64,000 nt of DNA from Azospirillum sp. B21 (GCF_008364825.1 NZ_VTTO01000005.1:62001-126000), one strand, 5' to 3'; positions 28,554-38,203 are shown, counted from the first letter of the stretch. Numbers and translations are program-made. The notes: generated by a model from the letters alone, not told the origin.

Positions 28554-29258
28554 ATGCGCATCCTTGTCGTCAACCCGAACAGCACCGCCTCCATGACCGA
28601 GCGGATCGCCGCCGCCGCCGGCAAGGTCGCGGCGCCGGGCACCGAGATCCTCGCCACCAACCCGCCGACCGGCCCTGCCAGCATCGAGGGCTTTTACGAC
28701 GAGGCGCTGGCCGTCCCCGGCCTGCTGGCTGAAATCGACCGGCACCAGCGCGGGAGCAACATCGCCGGCACCGTGATCGCCTGCTTCGACGATGTCGGGC
28801 TGGATGCCGCGCGCAGCCTCGCCATCGCGCCGGTGATCGGCATCTGCGAGGCGGCGATGCAGACTGCCGGGCTGCTCGGCGGCCGCTTCAGCGTGGTGAC
28901 GACGCTGCCCCGCTCGATCCCGGCGCTGGAGCGTCTGGCCCAGCGCTACGGCATGGCCGGCCGCTGCACCATCCGCGCGGCGGGCGTGGCCGTCCTGGCG
29001 CTGGAGGACCCGTCATCCGGCGCCGTCGACCGTGTGCGCGCCGAAATCCGCCGGGCCATGGAGCAGGACGGAGCCGAGACCATCGTGCTGGGTTGCGCCG
29101 GCATGGCCGACCTCGCCCGCTCGCTGAGCGAGGAGATGGGGCTGCCGGTGATCGACGGCGTCAGCGCAGCCGTGAAGCTGGTGGAAGGGCTGGCGGCGCT
29201 CGGACTGCGCACCAGCAAGGCCGGCGGCTATGCACCGCCGCTGCCCAAGGCGCGGTGA
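28554..29258 (+). CDS. Asp/Glu/hydantoin racemase family protein
   Basis: 234 residues from MRILVVNPNSTASMTERIAA. The two catalytic cysteines of cofactor-independent racemases are present, in VIACFDDVGLDA and IVLGCAGMADLA. Resembles HyuE/hydantoin racemase more than glutamate racemase. Last gene of the GntR-controlled ABC operon, 14 bp after the permease, so its substrate is probably the transported compound. The ATG at 28554 is preferred to an upstream TTG that overlaps the permease stop. Confidence 0.88.
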   Translation: MRILVVNPNSTASMTERIAAAAGKVAAPGTEILATNPPTGPASIEGFYDEALAVPGLLAEIDRHQRGSNIAGTVIACFDDVGLDAARSLAIAPVIGICEAAMQTAGLLGGRFSVVTTLPRSIPALERLAQRYGMAGRCTIRAAGVAVLALEDPSSGAVDRVRAEIRRAMEQDGAETIVLGCAGMADLARSLSEEMGLPVIDGVSAAVKLVEGLAALGLRTSKAGGYAPPLPKAR

Positions 29259-29269
29259 CCCCGCCCCTT

Positions 29270-30811
29270 TTAACGCACCCGCGGCGGATCGGGACACTCC
29301 AGCGTCGGCATCACTGGCAGCGCCCCTTGGCTGGCCGCCGCGCCGCCGGTCAGGCCGTCCAGTATCCGGCGGGCCGCGTCGGCGCATTGGCTGCGCAGTT
29401 CGGGCACGGCGGTCATTTCCCAGAAGGGCGCCTTGGCGACTGGGCCGAAGGCCAGCAGACGCGGCGCCGGGGTGCCGTCGGCAGCAATCACCGCACCGCC
29501 TTCGGTCACGTCCAGCCCCAGCCGCAGCGGGTCCGGCCGCGCAAGGCCGCGGTCCAGCAATGAGCGCACCAGCGGATGGCGGATGCGGGTGTAGTCGCAG
29601 TTGGTGCCGGTCGCGTTGATCAGCGCACCCGCAGCCAGCACCCGCGTCGCTCCGCCACCGCGTTCGACGATGTGCAGGTCCAACCCGTCCGTGGTCAATG
29701 CCGCATCCTTCAGCCGGCCCGGCAGGATCGACAGCTGGCCGCCGGCACGGGCGGCGGCGATGCGGTCAGCCACCTGGGGGGCCATGCGGTGGCGGTGCAC
29801 CTCCCAGAAGGGGCGGGCGTGACGGAGGAAGCGGCGGCGCTCCTCCATCGGCAGATGCGACCAGATGCGGTGATGGTGCGGACGCAACGCGTCGAAAGCC
29901 GACCGCCAGTCATAGCCGGCCGCCGCCGCCCGCCGCGCATCGGCCTTCAGCGCTATCAGCACGTCCAGAACCGTGCTGGGCAGCACGTCGGGATGCAGGA
30001 AGGAGCTGTAGGGCCGCGTCTCCTCATGGCGCAGCGGCAGCAGGCCGCGGCGCGACACGGCGGTGATCGGGCCGCGATGCCCCTGGTCGAGCAGCGACAG
30101 CACCGTGTCCACCATGGTCAGGCCGGTGCCGAGGATGGCGACGGGGGCGTCCTGGTCGATGCGGCCGATGGCGGCAGCATCCCACGGGTCGCCGATGAAG
30201 CGGTCGGACGCGAAGGCCTCCGCCGCCGTCGGCGAAGACAGGCAGGGAGCGGAGGGCGGGAAGTTGCCGATGCAGAGCGCAGCGGTGTCGGCGCTGACCA
30301 CGCGGCCGTCGCCGAGGCGCACATGCACGGCGCGCTTGCCGTCGGCCGGGTCCTCGGTGCGGACGTCCACCGCCTCGCCTCGGATCAGGTTGAGGCGCGC
30401 GTGGGCGGGGGCCTCCGCCTGCGCTTCCGCCAGAACGTCCTGGATGTAGGCGCCGTACAGGGCGCGCGACACGAAGGCGTGGCCGCTGGGCGGCACCGGC
30501 TGTTCCGGCGTCGGCCCCTCCGCCCGGCTCCACAGCCAGCGCAGGAAATGGCGCGGGTCGTCCGGATAGGCGCTCATGTTATAGGCGCGGACGTTCAGCA
30601 CATGGGCGCCGTTGGGGGTGGAGTAGGCGACGCCGGTTCCCGGTCTGCTGCCATATTCGATCAGATGGACCACCAGGGGCGCCCGCGCACCGCGCAGCAG
30701 GTGGGCCGCCAGCAGGCTGCCGGTGAACCCTGCGCCGACGATGGCGATGTGGCGCTCAAGAAGCCCCAGGGGGGTGCCGCCGGGCGGATGGAAGTGAGGC
30801 GTTGCAGGCAT
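29270..30811 (-). CDS. FAD/NAD(P)-binding protein (COG4529 type)
   Basis: 513 residues. N-terminal dinucleotide site HIAIVGAGFTGSLLAAHLLR, family motif RPGTGVAYSTPNGAHVLNVR, then a second site AILGTGLTMVDTVLSLL and a C-terminal NATGTNCDYTRI region. Such proteins resemble flavin monooxygenases and lysine/ornithine N-hydroxylases, but their reactions are largely unknown. Monocistronic, converging on the racemase with an 11-bp gap. Its upstream space (30812-31218) shows no gene. Confidence 0.82.
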   Translation of the reverse strand: MPATPHFHPPGGTPLGLLERHIAIVGAGFTGSLLAAHLLRGARAPLVVHLIEYGSRPGTGVAYSTPNGAHVLNVRAYNMSAYPDDPRHFLRWLWSRAEGPTPEQPVPPSGHAFVSRALYGAYIQDVLAEAQAEAPAHARLNLIRGEAVDVRTEDPADGKRAVHVRLGDGRVVSADTAALCIGNFPPSAPCLSSPTAAEAFASDRFIGDPWDAAAIGRIDQDAPVAILGTGLTMVDTVLSLLDQGHRGPITAVSRRGLLPLRHEETRPYSSFLHPDVLPSTVLDVLIALKADARRAAAAGYDWRSAFDALRPHHHRIWSHLPMEERRRFLRHARPFWEVHRHRMAPQVADRIAAARAGGQLSILPGRLKDAALTTDGLDLHIVERGGGATRVLAAGALINATGTNCDYTRIRHPLVRSLLDRGLARPDPLRLGLDVTEGGAVIAADGTPAPRLLAFGPVAKAPFWEMTAVPELRSQCADAARRILDGLTGGAAASQGALPVMPTLECPDPPRVR

Positions 30812-31218
30812 CGGAGTCCGTCCTTCCGTGAGTCATTCCGGAAAAGGCCGGCCGTTGGCGATCAATCCCCCGGCTTCGAAACTGCAAAGGCAGTGCTGGG
30901 GGCGGAGACTCGCGTCGGCCGTGTGTCTGCTCGGTCCGCGTCATTCTCTCCTGATTATCACACGCTGTGGGTACGCGCTATCGGCCGAAGGGCAAACACC
31001 CTGACGAAAGTAGAGATCAGAACGTTTTCACAAAGAAAAATGCGAAAAATGTGAAGTGGCCGAAGGACTTTGTCGATTTCGAGCGCCGCCCGCATCTCAC
31101 GCTGCTGCCGGTTCCGTCGACCGCATGATCCCGGTCGCCAAGCCGACGCCGATATGGCACATGCGATGGCAGGTTCCGCTATAGTCCGATCCGCCCCATG
31201 ACCTGCCAGGAATCCGAC
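30812..31218. other. Divergent spacer without a gene
   Basis: 407 bp between the leftward COG4529 gene and the rightward amidase pseudogene. It has a locally AT-rich stretch around 30955-31060 (CTCCTGATTATCACACG and TTTTCACAAAGAAAAATG) that may carry a promoter. No protein frame with a recognisable sequence was found on either strand. Confidence 0.4.
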
Positions 31219-32495
31219 ATGCCCGTGTCCGCCGTCCCACATCTGTCCGCGTCCGACCGGCTTGAGGCGGCGCTCGCCCGCATCGCCGATCCGGAACGGC
31301 AGGGCGCGATGGTCTTCACCGACGTCTATGCCGACGAGGCGCGGGCCGGCCGCTGGGGCCGCTCGACGGCCGGATCGTCTCGGTCAAGGCGCTGTTCGAC
31401 GTGGCGGGCGACACCACCGCGGCGGGCTCCGCCATTCTGCGTGGCCGGCCCGCCGCCCGGCGGGATGCTCATGCCGTGGCGCAGCTGCGTGCCGCCGGCG
31501 CCGTCATCGTCGGCCGCACCCACATGACGGAATTCGCCTTCTCTGCTGTCGGCATCAACCCCCATTACGGCAATCCCGGCAACCCGCGCGACCGGTCGCG
31601 GGTGCCCGGCGGCTCCTCCTCCGGTGCGGTGATCTCGGTGGTTGACGGCATGGCGGAGATCGCGGTCGGCAGCGACACCGGCGGTTCGCTGCGCATTCCG
31701 GCGGCGCTGTCCGGCGCTGTGGGGTTCAAGCCGACCTCCGGCCGCCTGTCGGCCGAGGGCGCCTTCCCGCTGTCGCCGTCGCTGGATGTGATCGGCCCCG
31801 TCGCCGCGACCGTCGCCGACGCCGCCTTGCTCGATTCGGTTCTGGGAGACGGCGATCCGGCACCGCTGGCCCCTCTGCCGGTCGCCGGCCAATCTTTTCT
31901 GGTGCCGCGGTGGCGGTTGTTCGACGGAATCGAGCCGGCGGTCGCCGCTGCTTTCGAGGCGTCGCTGGACCGCCTGCGGGCCGCCGGGGCTCACATCGTC
32001 GAGGGCTCCATCGACGCCGAACTGGACGCCCTGGCCGAACTGGACCGCATCGGCGTCTTCACCGCCATCGAGCTTGCGGCGACGCTGGCGGAGCTTGGTA
32101 TCGCGGAGCTCGACGGCATCGATCCCAAGACCCGCGCCCGCATTGAGGCCGGCGGTAGGGCGCCCGCCGCCGATTACGTCCGCATGCAGCGCCGCCGCGC
32201 CGACCTGATCCGTCTGATGGACGAGCGGCTCGCCCGGCACCCCGTGCTGCTGCTGCCCACCGTTCCGCTGACCGCCCCTGCCATCGCCGATGTGCTGGAC
32301 GATGCCGGCTTCCACCGCGTCAACCTGCTGCTGCTGCGCAACACCCGCATCGCCAACCTGTTCGACGTGCCGGCGATCTCGCTGCCGGTGCCGTCCGCCG
32401 GACTGCCGGTCGGGCTGATGGCGATGGGTCGCCGGGGCAGCGACCGCAGCCTGCTGGGCATCGCCGCCGGGCTGGAGGCCGCGTTGGCGGCTTGA
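31219..32495 (+). pseudogene. Amidase (amidase-signature family), frameshifted near 31330-31352
   Basis: The first part reads MPVSAVPHLSASDRLEAALA...FTDVYADEARA; the frame then continues as out-of-phase sequence. The phase starting around 31332 reads GRPLGPLDGRIVSVKALFDV and carries the rest: catalytic Lys in VSVKALFDVAG, PGGSSSGAVISV and SDTGGSLRIPAALSG with the Ser-cisSer pair, to the stop at 32493. One base (or 3n+1 bases) is missing at the junction, and the linker looks about ten residues short for the family. Either a real pseudogene or a sequencing error; all catalytic residues survive. Confidence 0.75.
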
Positions 32496-32518
32496 GCCCC
32501 GGTTGCCCCAGCCTTCCC

Positions 32519-32899
32519 TCAGGCGACCGGCGAGCGCCAGAGCCAGACCAGCCCCGCGACCGCCCCGGCCACGAGAAGGACCAGCGCCAGGATGATGGCA
32601 AGGGCGGTGCGGCGGTCCTTCGCCTCGCGCTGCTCCGCCTCGCGCCGCTTCTTCAGCAGATATTGCTGTTCGGGGCTGAGGAATCGTCCGGCGGCGGCAT
32701 CGGGCGTGGCGGCGAAGCTCGGCCTGCGCCCCTTGGTGGCGGTCTGCGCCGTCGCCCTGGTTGCCGTCCCTCTCACCGCCGTGGTGAGGCCGCCGGGCGA
32801 CGGCCGGCCCGTGCTGATCGTGTCCGCCGCCGTCCCGCGGGCGGCGGTCACCTGCCTGCCCTTGCGCTTGCGCGGTAGCTTGCGCCGTCTGGTCGCCAT
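32519..32899 (-). CDS. Small basic protein with C-terminal membrane anchor, unknown function
   Basis: 126 residues from MATRRRKLPRKRKGRQ. A strongly basic start, a Thr/Arg/Ala-rich middle, a charged helix (LSPEQQYLLKKRREAEQREA) and one C-terminal hydrophobic helix (TALAIILALVLLVAGAVAGL). AAGGGGACGGG precedes the ATG at 32899. The basic tail could contact nucleic acid or phospholipid, but no family is recognised. Convergent with the amidase pseudogene. Confidence 0.5.
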   Translation of the reverse strand: MATRRRKLPRKRKGRQVTAARGTAADTISTGRPSPGGLTTAVRGTATRATAQTATKGRRPSFAATPDAAAGRFLSPEQQYLLKKRREAEQREAKDRRTALAIILALVLLVAGAVAGLVWLWRSPVA

Positions 32900-33065
32900 T
32901 CCCGTCCCCTTGCTGTCCATCCCTCGAGTCGCGGCGGGGAGCATACCCGTCCCGGCCGCCCGGCGCAGCCGATCACAAGAGGATCTGCGGAAAGTTACAT
33001 AGGACGGCCTGCACGTCGCCATCCGGCCCGCTTCCACCCTCTGCGGCGAACCGGCGCACGTCCCC

Positions 33066-33085
33066 TTGGGGGTCTGGAACCCCAA
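33066..33085. promoter_or_regulatory. Inverted repeat TTGGGG-N8-CCCCAA upstream of the SnoaL-like gene
   Basis: Arms TTGGGG (33066-33071) and CCCCAA (33080-33085) stand directly beside the TACTAGTATACTA palindrome. It could be an activator site or a hairpin; no matching regulator is known in the window. Confidence 0.3.
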
Positions 33086-33088
33086 TGC

Positions 33089-33102
33089 ATACTAGTATAC
33101 TA
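33089..33102. promoter_or_regulatory. Candidate operator, TACTAGTATACTA family (site 2)
   Basis: ATACTAGTATACTA contains two overlapping palindromes and is identical over 13 bp (33090-33102) to the site upstream of kdgT. TATACT at 33096-33101 could be the -10 element of the SnoaL-like gene, whose ATG is 58 bp further on, so the site is placed for repression. Confidence 0.6.
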
Positions 33103-33159
33103 ATCTGTGACCCGTTCCGCTCCGGGCGGGCATGACAGTAATCGATTGGGAGGGTCACC

Positions 33160-33543
33160 ATGCTCAGGAACGACGACGACCATCAGCTGGTGGCGAAGGC
33201 GGTGAATGCGCTGCGCGACGCCATGCTGGCCGGCGACGGCGCCACGCTGCAGGCGATGACGATGGACCAGCTGACCTACGGCCACTCCAACAGCCGGCTG
33301 GAAGACAAGGCGGAGTTCGTCGGCAGCCTGGACGGCAAGAACGCCTTCAAGGCGCTGGACCTCGGCGACCATGTGATCCAGGTGGTCGGCGACGTCGCCA
33401 TCGCCCGTCACACCTTCGATTGCGTCAACAATCTGGCCGACGGCAAGACCAGCACCGCCCACATCAAAGTGCTGCAGGTCTGGAAGAAGGTCGACGGCAG
33501 CTGGAAGCTGCTGGCCCGTCAGGCTTCGCCGCTGCCGGTCTGA
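33160..33543 (+). CDS. SnoaL/NTF2-like fold protein
   Basis: 127 residues: HQLVAKAVNALRDAMLAGDG, LTYGHSNSRLEDKAEFVGSL, VAIARHTFDCVNN, VLQVWKKVDGSWKLLARQAS. This is the cone-shaped alpha+beta barrel pattern of nuclear-transport-factor-2/SnoaL proteins (DUF4440-like), which include isomerases, cyclases and ligand-binding proteins. Function cannot be assigned. It shares the TACTAGTATACTA operator with the kdgT-kduI-kduD operon, suggesting a link to uronate or ketodeoxy-sugar metabolism. Confidence 0.75.
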   Translation: MLRNDDDHQLVAKAVNALRDAMLAGDGATLQAMTMDQLTYGHSNSRLEDKAEFVGSLDGKNAFKALDLGDHVIQVVGDVAIARHTFDCVNNLADGKTSTAHIKVLQVWKKVDGSWKLLARQASPLPV

Positions 33544-33560
33544 CCGGATCGGCGCTTTGC

Positions 33561-34025
33561 TCAGAAATCCAGCAGGGCGTTGTCGATCACCTCCTTCATG
33601 ACGAAGAAGGTCCGCGTCTGCCGCACGCCGGGCAGGGCGATAAGCTGTTGCCCGTGCAGTTCGTTGAAGTCGGCGATGTCGCTGACGCGGATCTTTAGGA
33701 AGAAGTCGAAGTCGCCGGCGACCAGATGGCAATCCAGCACGAAGGGCAGCTTGCGGATCGCCTTTTCGAAGTCGCCGAAGCTTTCCGGCGTCGAGCGGTC
33801 CAGCACGACCCCGACGATCACCAGCGTCCCGCGGTCCACCTTCGCCGGCGCGATTTCCGCCCGCACGGACCGGATGTACCCCTCCTCGAACAGGCGTTGC
33901 GTGCGCCGGTGGCAGGTCGCCGGGCTGACATGGACGGCAGCGGCGACATCCGCGTTGGTCATCCGGCCATCCCTTTGAAGATGTTGTAGAATCCGGCGAT
34001 CCACCGCATCGAGCTTCTCAGTCAT
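33561..34025 (-). CDS. acdR: Lrp/AsnC family regulator of ACC deaminase
   Basis: 154 residues from MTEKLDAVDRRILQHLQRDG. The HTH (ADVAAAVHVSPATCHRRTQRL) is followed by an AsnC/RAM ligand-binding domain (VIVGVVLDRS, CHLVAGDFDFFLKIRVSD, GVRQTRTFFVMKEV). Divergent from acdS with a candidate Lrp box between. In proteobacteria this arrangement is that of AcdR, which activates acdS in response to ACC. The ATG at 34025 is chosen because upstream codons read through the regulatory spacer. Confidence 0.88.
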   Translation of the reverse strand: MTEKLDAVDRRILQHLQRDGRMTNADVAAAVHVSPATCHRRTQRLFEEGYIRSVRAEIAPAKVDRGTLVIVGVVLDRSTPESFGDFEKAIRKLPFVLDCHLVAGDFDFFLKIRVSDIADFNELHGQQLIALPGVRQTRTFFVMKEVIDNALLDF

Positions 34026-34037
34026 GAAAGACTCTTC

Positions 34038-34056
34038 CATTTTTCCGCTGAAAATG
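34038..34056. promoter_or_regulatory. Candidate Lrp/AcdR box
   Basis: CATTTT and AAAATG (34038-34043, 34051-34056) form a perfect 6-bp inverted repeat around 7 bp in the acdR-acdS spacer, 12 bp upstream of the acdR ATG and 126 bp upstream of the acdS ATG. A related TTTCAAAAAT lies near 34129. This fits an AT-rich Lrp-type site controlling both genes. Confidence 0.5.
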
Positions 34057-34181
34057 AGGCTACATGCGTCATCGAGGACGGACAATGCCAGCATTGCAGG
34101 AAATCTGCGGCCGGTATATGGAAGCACCTTTCAAAAATGTGGTGATACCGTTGCTCCACCTCACCATTGGAGCATGCCGCG

Positions 34182-35198
34182 ATGCGCCTCGATCGTTTCG
34201 AACGCTACCCGCTCACCTTCGGCCCGACCCCGATCGAATTTCTGCCGCGCCTCACCGACGCGCTCGGCGGCAAGGTCGAGATCTACGCCAAGCGCGACGA
34301 CTGCAATTCCGGCCTTGCCATGGGCGGCAACAAGCTGCGCAAGCTGGAATACATCGTTCCGGACGCGATCGCGTCGGGGGCCGACACGCTGGTGTCGATC
34401 GGCGGCGTGCAGTCCAACCACACCCGGATGGTGGCGGCGACGGCGGCGAAGATCGGCATGAAATGCGTGGTGGTGCAGGAAAGCTGGGTCCCGCACGAGG
34501 ATGCGGTCTATGACCGCGTCGGCAACATCCTGCTGACCCGCCTGATGGGGGCGGACAGCCGCATCGTTCCGGACGGCTTCGACATCGGCATCCGCAAGAG
34601 CTGGGAAGAGGCGATCCAGTCGGTCAAGGATGCCGGCGGCAAGCCCTACGGCATTCCGGCCGGCGCGTCGGTGCACAAATATGGCGGGCTCGGCTATGTC
34701 GGCTTCGCCGAGGAAGTGCGCAAGCAGGAGGCCGAACTCGGCTTCAAGTTCGACTATATCGTCGTCTGCGTGGTGACCGGTTCGACCCAGGCCGGCATGA
34801 TCGTCGGCTTCGCCGCCGACGGCCGGGGCGACCGCGTGATCGGCATCGACGCCTCCGGCACGCCGGAACAGACCCGCACACAGGTCCGCCAGATCGTCGA
34901 CCGCACGGCCGAACTGGTCGAACTCGGCCGCGAGGTCCGCGACGACGAGATCGTCATCCTGGAGGACTACGCCTATCCCGCCTATGGCGTGCCGAGCGCC
35001 GAGACCAACGAGGCCATCCGCCTTGCCGCCCGCACCGAGGCGATGATCACCGACCCGGTGTATGAGGGCAAGTCGATGCAGGGCATGATCGACCTCGTCA
35101 GGAGGGGCTGGTTCCCGGAGGGCTCCAAGGTGCTCTACGCCCATCTTGGTGGGGCGCCGGCGATCAACGGCTACAGCTACACCTACCGCAACGGGTGA
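34182..35198 (+). CDS. acdS: 1-aminocyclopropane-1-carboxylate deaminase
   Basis: 338 residues, exactly the usual length. PLP Lys51 in [11 protein letters not shown], Ser78 in GGVQSNHTR, and the residues that separate true ACC deaminases from D-cysteine desulfhydrases: Glu295 in DPVYEGKSM and Leu322 in YAHLGGAPA. Opens the cyclopropane ring of the ethylene precursor to give 2-oxobutanoate and ammonia, a trait of plant-associated bacteria. The ATG at 34182 gives the family N-terminus [15 protein letters not shown]; an upstream TTG is not needed. Divergent from acdR. Confidence 0.96.
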   Translation: MRLDRFERYPLTFGPTPIEFLPRLTDALGGKVEIYAKRDDCNSGLAMGGNKLRKLEYIVPDAIASGADTLVSIGGVQSNHTRMVAATAAKIGMKCVVVQESWVPHEDAVYDRVGNILLTRLMGADSRIVPDGFDIGIRKSWEEAIQSVKDAGGKPYGIPAGASVHKYGGLGYVGFAEEVRKQEAELGFKFDYIVVCVVTGSTQAGMIVGFAADGRGDRVIGIDASGTPEQTRTQVRQIVDRTAELVELGREVRDDEIVILEDYAYPAYGVPSAETNEAIRLAARTEAMITDPVYEGKSMQGMIDLVRRGWFPEGSKVLYAHLGGAPAINGYSYTYRNG

Positions 35199-35339
35199 GT
35201 CCGGCCGGCAGGACTGTGCAGGCGGGCTTGACCAGTTGGGACGACTTGTCTTGAATCCCGCGCGTGGTGCGGCTGGACGTCCGGCCGCATCCGCCGGGGC
35301 CGTCCCCGGACATTCCTCCCGCCAAGGTCGGTCCGCGCC

Positions 35340-36113
35340 ATGCCCCGTTTCGCCGCAAACCTGACGATGATGTTCACGGAGCGGCCGTTCCTCGACCGCT
35401 TCGACGTCGCGGCGGATGCGGGCTTCCGCGCCGTGGAGTATCTGTTCCCCTACGACCATGCGCCGGACGAGATCGCCGGGCGCCTTCAGCGCAATCGCCT
35501 GACCCAGGCCCTGTTCAACATGCCGCCCGGCGACTGGGCGGCGGGGGAGCGCGGGCTGGCCGCTCTGCCCGGCCGCTTTGGGGAGGTGAAGGCCGGCGTC
35601 GCCACCGCGCTGCGCTATGCCGAGGCGACGGGCTGCCGCCGGCTGCACCTGATGGCCGGGCTGGCCGATCCCGGCGATCCGGCGGCGGCTGCGCGGTATC
35701 GCGACGCTGTGCTGTATGCCGCCGATGCGCTGGGCGAGCGCGGCATCGAACTGATGCTGGAACCGATCAACGGCCGCGACATGCCCGGTTATTTCCTGAA
35801 CGGATTCGCTGCCGCCGAAAGCCTGATCGCCGGCATCGGTCTGCCGAATGTCCGGCTGCAGTTCGACATCTACCACCGGCAGATCCTCCATGGCGACGTC
35901 ACCATGGCGCTGCGCCGGTTGATGCCGATGATCGGCCATATCCAGATCGCCTCGGTCCCCTCCCGCCAGGAACCGGACGGGGAGGAGCTGAACTGGCCCT
36001 TCCTGTTCGCCGAGTTGGACCGGCTGGGCTACGGCGGGTTCGTCGGCTGCGAATACCGTCCGCGGGGCCGGACCGAGGACGGACTTGGCTGGTTCAGCCC
36101 TTATCGCGACTGA
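35340..36113 (+). CDS. hyi: Hydroxypyruvate isomerase family protein
   Basis: 257 residues: MPRFAANLTMMFTERPFLDR, FDVAADAGFRAVEYLFPY, LMLEPINGRDMPGYFLN, VRLQFDIYHRQILHGD, and GCEYRPRG. TIM-barrel with the Glu/Asp/His/Glu metal and catalytic set of Hyi/OtnI enzymes. Converts hydroxypyruvate to tartronate semialdehyde or isomerises 2-oxo-tetronates. Neighbour genes give no pathway; 141 bp separates it from acdS. Confidence 0.87.
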   Translation: MPRFAANLTMMFTERPFLDRFDVAADAGFRAVEYLFPYDHAPDEIAGRLQRNRLTQALFNMPPGDWAAGERGLAALPGRFGEVKAGVATALRYAEATGCRRLHLMAGLADPGDPAAAARYRDAVLYAADALGERGIELMLEPINGRDMPGYFLNGFAAAESLIAGIGLPNVRLQFDIYHRQILHGDVTMALRRLMPMIGHIQIASVPSRQEPDGEELNWPFLFAELDRLGYGGFVGCEYRPRGRTEDGLGWFSPYRD

Positions 36114-36120
36114 ACGGCCG

Positions 36121-37479
36121 TCACGCCAGGACGGTGTCGTACAGCAGCTTCAGGTTCAGCACGACGATCACCGTGGCGACGATCCAGGACAGGGTGGCGA
36201 CCCAGCCGGGGACGACGAATTTGCCCATCTTGCCGCGGTCGGTGACGAAACGGACCAGCGGGATCACCGCGAAGGGAAGCTGCATCGACAGCACCACCTG
36301 GCTGAACACCAGAAGCTGCGCCGTGCCGCGTTCGCCATAGATCGCCGTCACCACCACGACGGGGATGATGGCAAGCCCGCGGGTCAGCAGCCGGCGCGCC
36401 CAGTGGGGCAGGCGCAGCCGCAGAAAACCCTCCATAACGATCTGGCCGGCCAGCGTCGCCGTCACCGTGGAATTCAAGCCGGAGGCCAGCAATGCCACCG
36501 CGAACAGCGTGGAAGCGATGCCGAGGCCGAGCAGGGGCGACAGCAGCTCGAACGCCTGTCCGATCTCTGCCACCTCGGTATGGCCGCTGCCGTGGAAGAC
36601 GCTGGCTGCCAGGATCAGAATGGCGGCATTGACGAACAGGGCCAGCATCAGCGCGATGGTGCTGTCGGCGGTGGCCCAGGTGATGGCGTCGCGCCGCCCC
36701 TCCTCGGTCCGCGGATATGCGCGCGTCTGCACGATGGAGGAATGGAGGTACAGGTTGTGCGGCATCACCGTCGCCCCCAGGATGCCGATGGCGATGTAGA
36801 GCATCTCGGGGTTGGTGACGATCTCCGCCGACGGCACGAAGCCGTGCAGAACGGCGGCCACCGGCGGCGCCGCGGCGGCGATCTGCACGATGAAGCAGCC
36901 GGCGATGACCACCAGCAGCGCGATGACGAAGGCTTCGAGATAACGGAACCCCCGCTGCATCAGCAGCAGGACCAGGAAGGCGTCCAACGCGGTGATCAGC
37001 GCGCCGCCGATCAGCGGGATGCCGAACAGCAGGTTCAGCGCGATGGCGGTGCCGATCACCTCGGCAAGGTCGCAGGCGATGATCGCCGCCTCGCACGCTA
37101 CCCACAGCACCAGGTTGATCGGACGCGGGTAATGGTCGCGGCAGGCCTGGGCCAGATCGCGCCCGGTGACGATGCCGAGCCTTGCGGCCAGCGACTGCAG
37201 CAGAATCGCCATCAGGTTCGACAGCATGATGACGGCCAACAGCGTGTAGCCGAACTGCGACCCGCCGGCAAGGTCGGTCGCCCAGTTGCCGGGGTCCATA
37301 TAGCCGACCGACACCATGTAGCCCGGCCCGGCGAAGGCCAGCATCCGGCGCAGCCACAGGCCGCCCTGCGGCACCGCGACGGAGGCATGGACCTCCGGCA
37401 GGCTGAGCCGCGTCTCTCCGTCCGGGCTGGAGTATTTCCAGGCCTTCGGGGTCGGCAGGGCGGCTTCGGCTTCCGACAT
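36121..37479 (-). CDS. mntH: Nramp manganese transporter
   Basis: 452 residues, about eleven helices. The metal-site motif DPGNW is in [17 protein letters not shown] (TM1), and TM6 carries MPHNLYLHS. Proton-coupled Mn(II) importer. It is divergent from a DtxR-type regulator, a standard mntH-mntR arrangement. A locally AT-rich spacer (37480-37723) contains an AGTATGC...GCTATACT inverted repeat that could be the metal-regulator site. Confidence 0.93.
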   Translation of the reverse strand: MSEAEAALPTPKAWKYSSPDGETRLSLPEVHASVAVPQGGLWLRRMLAFAGPGYMVSVGYMDPGNWATDLAGGSQFGYTLLAVIMLSNLMAILLQSLAARLGIVTGRDLAQACRDHYPRPINLVLWVACEAAIIACDLAEVIGTAIALNLLFGIPLIGGALITALDAFLVLLLMQRGFRYLEAFVIALLVVIAGCFIVQIAAAAPPVAAVLHGFVPSAEIVTNPEMLYIAIGILGATVMPHNLYLHSSIVQTRAYPRTEEGRRDAITWATADSTIALMLALFVNAAILILAASVFHGSGHTEVAEIGQAFELLSPLLGLGIASTLFAVALLASGLNSTVTATLAGQIVMEGFLRLRLPHWARRLLTRGLAIIPVVVVTAIYGERGTAQLLVFSQVVLSMQLPFAVIPLVRFVTDRGKMGKFVVPGWVATLSWIVATVIVVLNLKLLYDTVLA

Positions 37480-37538
37480 CGGCGAGACTCCTGGCCGAGT
37501 TGCGAATTGGTATCAGTCAAGTATGTACCGGGACAACG

Positions 37539-37558
37539 AGTATGCAAGGTGCTATACT
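37539..37558. promoter_or_regulatory. Possible MntR box
   Basis: AGTATGCAAGGTGCTATACT is an imperfect inverted repeat (AGTAT-GC against GC-TATACT), 60 bp upstream of mntH and 166 bp upstream of mntR. It resembles MntR sites only loosely. Confidence 0.3.
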
Positions 37559-37723
37559 TTCCGGACCGCAACTTTTTGCCGGAATCGCCACTCACCCCCG
37601 AAGGATGCGGCTCCTGAAGGATGGGACCGGTCGGATCGATGGTGGGCTTGACGGCCGGCGGCTGGCGTCGGAGGGTGGGGCGCTACCGTTTGGGCATGAC
37701 TTTCAGAGGAGTCGACGCGCGCG

Positions 37724-38203
37724 ATGGCCGAATCCCGGAAGTCGCCTGATTGGGAAGAGGGTGGGGCCGTGTCGGCCGAGTCTGCGCTGCCCGATGCCGA
37801 ATTGCATGCCGAGGGATTCCGCCGCACGCGGGAGGCGCAGCGCTCCGCCCTGGCCGAGGATTATGTGGAACTGATCGCCGACCTGATCGAAAGCGGGCAG
37901 GAGGCGCGGCAGGTCGACATCGCCGCGAGGTTGGGCGTGGCGCAGCCCACCGTCGCCCGAATGCTCGACCGGCTGGCGGCGGAGGGGCTGGTCACCCGCA
38001 AGCCCTACCGGGCGGTGTTCCTGACCGACGCCGGCCGCCGGATCGCCGAGGAAAGCCGGGAGCGCCACCAGACGGTGGAGGCCTTCCTGCGCTCCCTCGG
38101 CGTCAGCGCTGACACGGCACGCATCGACGCCGAGGGAATCGAGCACCATGTCAGCGCGGAGACGCTGGACGCCTTCCGCCGCGCGCTGGCGCGGGGCGGC
38201 TGA
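37724..38203 (+). CDS. mntR: DtxR-family manganese regulator
   Basis: 159 residues: a charged N-terminal tail, then [23 protein letters not shown], wing [17 protein letters not shown], and a dimerisation domain with metal-ligand region [15 protein letters not shown]. No SH3-like third domain, as in short MntR proteins. Divergent from mntH and likely its Mn-dependent repressor. Confidence 0.9.
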   Translation: MAESRKSPDWEEGGAVSAESALPDAELHAEGFRRTREAQRSALAEDYVELIADLIESGQEARQVDIAARLGVAQPTVARMLDRLAAEGLVTRKPYRAVFLTDAGRRIAEESRERHQTVEAFLRSLGVSADTARIDAEGIEHHVSAETLDAFRRALARGG

